Assembly: GCF_019649055.1 (NCBI RefSeq)
Contig: NW_026570265.1
Location: 248,001 to 312,000 of the forward strand
Direction: 5' to 3'
Length of the DNA stretch: 64,000 nucleotides
From: Paramacrobiotus metropolitanus
Lineage: Eukaryota > Tardigrada > Eutardigrada > Parachela > Macrobiotidae
Shown: piece after piece, positions 59,736-64,000 of the stretch
Numbering within the stretch: position 1 is the stretch's first letter
How the letters are laid out: each line of letters starts with the position of its first letter
The notes under the pieces: model-generated
The model's database searches: none
The model's input: only the letters and a program-made list of their open reading frames with translations
Told to the model about the DNA's origin: nothing
Program-made: the position numbers and the translations under genes

Positions 59736-60499
59736 ATTTCGTTAAATAAATCCACATTAATATTGTATATACCAACCTCGCCGTCCAATGCTGAAGATAA
59801 ACCACTTCGAAGACCGTATGTCTCCAAATTCCATTCAGCATAATGGAAAAGAAAATTGCGCAGTTCAACATCGGTCTCCAGATCCTCTGATGCACTGGTA
59901 TAAAGGACTAAGCATCCGTCTTCTACCAAGGAATGCAGAGAATGCACAAAGGCGATGACTGTTTTTAATTCACAGCCCAAATCCAAAATCAAGCTCAGAT
60001 CCTCGATAACAATGCAAGGGGGACGGTCCGGGTATTTGGCTCGCATTTCAGCAATCACCAGCGAAATAGCTCGGAAAACAGTGTGTAAAAGAGGAGCAGG
60101 ATGTTCCCCTAATAAATGCATAGGAGATGGTTGGCCAGTACATTCGGTGCCAGTGCAACTCTTGGTTTCCATCATTCTTATGGTGGATACGCTCGTGAAA
60201 TCCGGATCGTGAGCGCTATAGTACCGAAGCAGTCCGGAGCTGACATAATTTTGAAGGGAAAATCCGCACTTCGTGGTTATTATCTTAGAGTGAATGTATG
60301 CTTCGGAAAACGATAGGAAGCAGCACGGATGGCTCTGTTTCAGAAATAAGGACAGAAAATGTAAAGGGACGAACGAGCCTTGGGCTCTGGGCACTGGCTT
60401 GCCGGAGTACTCTAAGTCGCAAATGGAAACCACACGGCCTAACAGACTATGGAGGTTTTTTTCATCGATGTCCAAATATGAATTCATCTGGGGGAACAT
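59705..60499 (-). CDS. ELP6: Elongator complex protein 6, C-terminus replaced by transposon sequence
   Basis: ELP6 is one of the RecA-like subunits of the Elp456 ring of Elongator, needed for wobble-uridine modification of tRNA. A single exon, starting MFPQMNSYLDI as in the family, with GSFVPLHFLSLFLKQ, CCFLSFSEAYIHSKIITTKCG, the Walker-B-like IVIEDLSLILDLG, and VLYTSASED. Length is about 264 residues (human 266). Residues 1-253 are host; the last 11 (EMAVRPDRGAK) are read from the terminal repeat of the MULE at 57754-59741, which also supplies the stop. The insertion is flanked by a 9-bp duplication (TTAAATAAA on the plus strand). The severed original end is at 57723-57744. Function is probably retained because only six terminal residues are lost. 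Confidence 0.93.
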   Translation of the reverse strand: MFPQMNSYLDIDEKNLHSLLGRVVSICDLEYSGKPVPRAQGSFVPLHFLSLFLKQSHPCCFLSFSEAYIHSKIITTKCGFSLQNYVSSGLLRYYSAHDPDFTSVSTIRMMETKSCTGTECTGQPSPMHLLGEHPAPLLHTVFRAISLVIAEMRAKYPDRPPCIVIEDLSLILDLGCELKTVIAFVHSLHSLVEDGCLVLYTSASEDLETDVELRNFLFHYAEWNLETYGLRSGLSSALDGEVGIYNINVDLFNEMAVRPDRGAK

Positions 60500-60834
60500 T
60501 TTTAAATGAACAGCAAATACTGGTGCGAAAACCTTCAGTTCTGAGCACTTTGTAGTTTGTAGGTATGCGACATGCCCTGCTACTTGCTCCTTTATTACGA
60601 TACTTTCGTCGTTTTACAACTTTTAATCAGGGCAGGAAAGCCAGCTGGCGAAATGTCGTTACACTCACCATACGACGCATACGTACTTATTTTATTGTGT
60701 TGCATGCTGGCCGTCTCCCGAGTGCGGTCCAATGCAGGTTCGGTTTAGAAATGTCACGGTGCTTGCAGTTGCGGTAGTGTTCAACTATTCGGAATATCTC
60801 TCCCACTTTTGTGTTTCCGTTCCAAATGGATCAA

Positions 60835-60879
60835 CGGTTTCGAAGCCTAAAAAGGATGAGCGGTTTCGAAGCCTAAAAA
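60835..60879. repeat. Short tandem duplication
   Basis: CGGTTTCGAAGCCTAAAAA occurs at 60835-60853 and again, identical, at 60861-60879 (period 26 bp). Confidence 0.8.
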
Positions 60880-61580
60880 CAGAACAATGAATTATATGCG
60901 AACTACTGCGGTTTCCGTGACCTTCCCTGCTCGGCCTGTACCGCAGCTGCCCCTGCCTGGTCTTACGTATACGAATGTTGCTGCAAAAGAAGTTCTACGT
61001 ACACGACAAAATGGACCAGCTGCAGGCCATTGTACGTCCGGCATGAAATGTTCCGGTGGGTTTTGCTTCAACGATTGTAATTACTGCTAAACAGCCAGTC
61101 CAAGTTTTTATCGAAAATTCTGAAGCAGAAGTACCGTATCTGCTAGATCCCGTTTACTTAAAGTCCCACATTTTGCGGACAATTTCGGTTCTGTAAGAGT
61201 TTATGACCGATTGGCTGACCCTACACCATAAAGCTATGGCAAAATACTAAGGTATTAATTTTGATTTCAGACATTGAGTTAAAACACTTAGAAGAACCCG
61301 TAGAACACGTAGAAGTAAAAAAGAATACTACATATGTTATAGGCTACGTATTTCCTGCGTTTTTTACTGCAGAGCTACTGAGTAAGGTTTTGTAGTGCGC
61401 AGGGCCGGACTCTGCAGCTCGTACTGTAAAAAAACACTCTGTGCCAGCTCGAGTACAGACATTTTACTGTACTTGTATATATCGATGGTTAATTACTGAC
61501 TTACTGTTACAGGTATGCTTTCGATTTGCTTTGCGACAAAACCGCCCGAAATTTTTTATTGCTTACCATTATGATTAGCT

Positions 61581-61671
61581 ATAGGAGTATATTAGTATTT
61601 ATTTTTATTATTTATTTTTATTATTAGTATTTATTTTTATAGGAGTATATTAGTATTATTTACCGAGCCGA
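61581..61671. repeat. AT-rich imperfect tandem duplication
   Basis: ATAGGAGTATATTAGTATT occurs at 61581 and 61639, separated by TTTATTTTTATTA-type low-complexity units. Confidence 0.7.
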
Positions 61672-64000
61672 CAGAGGTGCTGGAAATGACACTGCTGCAG
61701 TGTTGCTATACTGTAGCTAACACTACCAATCTTCAACAAGAAAGTCGCGATAATTCTGGTTCGGTAGATCGTTAACGCGTAATACTTGGGCCAAAACGAT
61801 TATGAGTGAAGCGCAGAGGAAATTAAAAACTATACATCGCCGCAAGGTTGCATATTTTTCTAATTGCCAGCATAAAGTGCTGATATGTGTTTAGACGCAT
61901 TAGTGGGCCTTTCTGAAAGGATTACAGTGCTTTAATACGTTAATGTACCTTAACGATTTCTTAGATGTGCTGAAATGCCTAAGTACTGCTGGCTCCGAGT
62001 CTAATTGATTTAATATTTGATAAACAGCAGTATCGCATAGTATTATTAATTCATTTCACACCTCTAACCAAAATATGTACCCACTACCAAGACCACGTAC
62101 GCTGTCACACAATACCAACCAGTTAGCAACCCTAAACATGCAAAGATGGCATACAAGCGGCAACCGAAGTACTTACCAATAAGTCAGTGTTCTCGCCCAA
62201 AAGTTCCACAAATCACAAGTTGCATTTGAGCATTAAAAAGTTGCATTTGAGCAGCCAACATAATCAGACGGCTTATAAACTTATGCATCCTTAACTAGTA
62301 TATAGCTTGAATAAGTATATGAAGGTTAATACGCTTTCACTGCTCTGACAATTAGAACCCGCGCGCAATTAAATTTAGCAGTTTTGTGTGGCTTTTTGTA
62401 AAACCGCTTTTATCAATTTTGTGTAAAATCAAATGCAAGTAAAAAATGTTATACTGACATCGTTGTATGGCAGCTCGATTTAATGTCGTAAGCATACGAG
62501 TATTGATACTTTTCCGAGATGTATTAATGATGTCGAATGGCCTCACCACGAAACTTCCCGCTGCGAACGAAAATGCCGACCACTTCCCTGCCTGGTCGAC
62601 TGGACTGCATTTAACGAAAAAAAAAACTTAAGCAACTCAAATGTCGTATTCGAATTTACAACACTTCCTAGAAATATTTGTTTATAAGCAAATGTGTGAT
62701 ATTTTTAGGGCATAAGTTTTTAAAAGTTTACTTTGAAATTTGAAAAAAACTGGAACTTTGGTTTATTGCAAAACTTTATAATTACGCATGTGCGTTCATA
62801 TGCATATTTTAAAGAAGAACTGTCCATATAGAACGACATTTTTGGTGCAACAGTTTGTGTTCAAGTTCTTGGATCTTTATACCCGTATTTCACTCATATC
62901 TTCCCAGCAAAATCTTGTATCTACATGTATGTATGTTTTGTAATTACAATATTATTTTAATAGTTCTCGACCTAGTAATGGTAGCAATCATACAAGTACG
63001 AACGACAGAACTTGCATACGTACGACGTTACTAAACAAAATAAAAATTAATTGTAATTAATTTTATGTTACAGATAGCGTACAGAACAATGTGAATATCA
63101 ATTTCCTGGCACTATCTATCTGTATTTACAATTCAAGTACTTACTATGAATTGTAATTGATCGCATCATTTTAAAGTTCTTTGGGTGCTGTTTTGACTTA
63201 ATATAGTTATTTACACACTACGAGTAGTAAAGCCGTCTCTGATTATGGATACTTCTACTGTCTTCGGGTTTGGTTCTTGCAGTGTGCCATACAAAAATTA
63301 AAAATTATTTGCTGGTGTTGCTGTAACTTCAAACAAATGCTATAAGTTAACAAAACGGTCATATATCACTTATGTGAAGTAAAAACTGGACAAACATAAT
63401 ATGTAAGTAAACAATTTTTTGTGGGAAATTGTTTACAATCAGTGGAATGAATTTGTGGACCCGGTTACATCAGGACACATTATGTAAAGGTCACTTATCA
63501 GACTTTAATTAATACGATGCCGTAATTAATTAACGTCAGCCAAAATACATCACCGCTTAATATTGCTGTAGTGGATGCACCTGTCTTAGGTCAAGCCTAT
63601 CGTTCCCTTCAATAACAATTTGGAACAAAAGCTGCTGGTAACGGCGGGTAAACGTACTGGAGTGAGAACTTCGTTACTGAGGACACCTTCCCCGGAACTG
63701 AAAGACCAGTTATCTCCAGACTGCAGAATAAACACTAAAACTTACAAATAGTCCAACTACAACTGACTTTCTTGGCTTTAATAGCACGATTATCCAACAA
63801 TATTCCTTCTCAAACCATTAGTGTGTACTTAATTAACAACTGGCGTTTGGTAAAAGAAGTTTAAAGGATATATTTTCTCATGTCATATTTGACCTTTCTG
63901 CTTTCAGTTGCCGTACTAGCGCTTTTTGTTGAACTGAGTGAATTTGATACCAAGTTTCTTAACTATCAAGGAATCTGTTCCACTCCAGCAAACACCAAAA

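Larger units (their letters stand above)
57754..59741 (+). mobile_element. MULE-type DNA transposon inserted in ELP6
   Basis: 1988 bp, bounded by a perfect 9-bp target duplication (57745-57753 and 59742-59750), the size typical of Mutator-like elements. Both ends carry matching 87-bp inverted blocks (57797-57883 and 59649-59735) with about four differences. The interior holds a transposase-derived ORF on the plus strand with a SWIM zinc motif. The left end has one more terminal subunit than the right, so the outermost bases do not pair well (43 versus 6 bp outside the matched block). The transposase is internally deleted and frameshifted, so this copy is non-autonomous. Confidence 0.88.
60500..64000. 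other. Right-hand stretch without recognised genes
   Basis: Contains the presumed ELP6 promoter just right of 60499. Small frames at 60565-60777 and 60887-61090 (the latter ending in a Cys-rich CTSGMKCSGGFCFNDCNYC) have no known homolog and no splice context to support them. Two short repeats are listed separately. The remainder to 64000 is AT-rich with no feature I can support. Confidence 0.5.

Noticed and set aside
60887..61090. 67-codon ORF with Cys-rich end, resembling a small secreted peptide
   Set aside because: No signal peptide at the N-terminus and no homolog recalled; cysteines cluster only at the end. Could be chance.

Overview
This is nuclear DNA from an animal. Protein-coding genes are split by many short GT-AG introns (mostly 50-100 nt, a few of several kb), and the families are metazoan: extended synaptotagmin, phospholipase C-beta, NR4A nuclear receptor, Munc13-like protein. 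Short introns, moderate AT content and divergent proteins suggest a small-bodied protostome, perhaps an ecdysozoan such as a tardigrade. The sequence alone does not settle the species. There are no bacterial operons, no CRISPR array and no rRNA.

Layout. 1-2631 (-): 5' part of an extended synaptotagmin gene running off the left edge. 4779-5485: relic of a tyrosine-recombinase mobile element. 9135-16708 (+): complete 10-exon phospholipase C-beta gene. 16709-20965: gene-free, with degenerate repeats and hairpins. 20966-29189 (+): 8-exon class I alpha-1,2-mannosidase gene whose second intron holds an apparently intact antisense two-ORF non-LTR retrotransposon (about 21858-26600). 29705-31812 (-): complete 8-exon DNAJB11 (ERdj3) gene, tail to tail with the mannosidase. 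33035-41661 (-): very young Gypsy-type LTR retrotransposon with gag, pol and an env-like region in one 2633-codon frame. 41662-47725: gene-free. 47726-52337 (+): NR4A (Hr38-like) nuclear receptor. 53092-56698 (-): Munc13-like (BAIAP3/UNC13D type) gene, 11 exons. 57723-60499 (-): ELP6, cut six codons before its stop by a 1988-bp MULE-type DNA transposon (57754-59741). 60500-64000: no gene recognised.

How the genes relate. The host genes are not a pathway cluster, but several act in membrane lipid or secretory biology: E-Syt at ER-plasma membrane contacts, PLC-beta on PIP2, mannosidase I and ERdj3 in glycoprotein processing and ER folding, Munc13-like in vesicle priming. The most informative part of the window is its four mobile elements: an old recombinase relic, an intact-looking non-LTR element with a canonical -1 slippery heptamer at the ORF1/ORF2 junction, a fresh env-bearing Gypsy element with a tRNA-Phe-type primer site, and a decayed MULE that has replaced the C-terminus of ELP6.

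Exon joins were worked out by hand from splice consensus, phase and family similarity. Phases close for every complete gene, but no transcript evidence was available.
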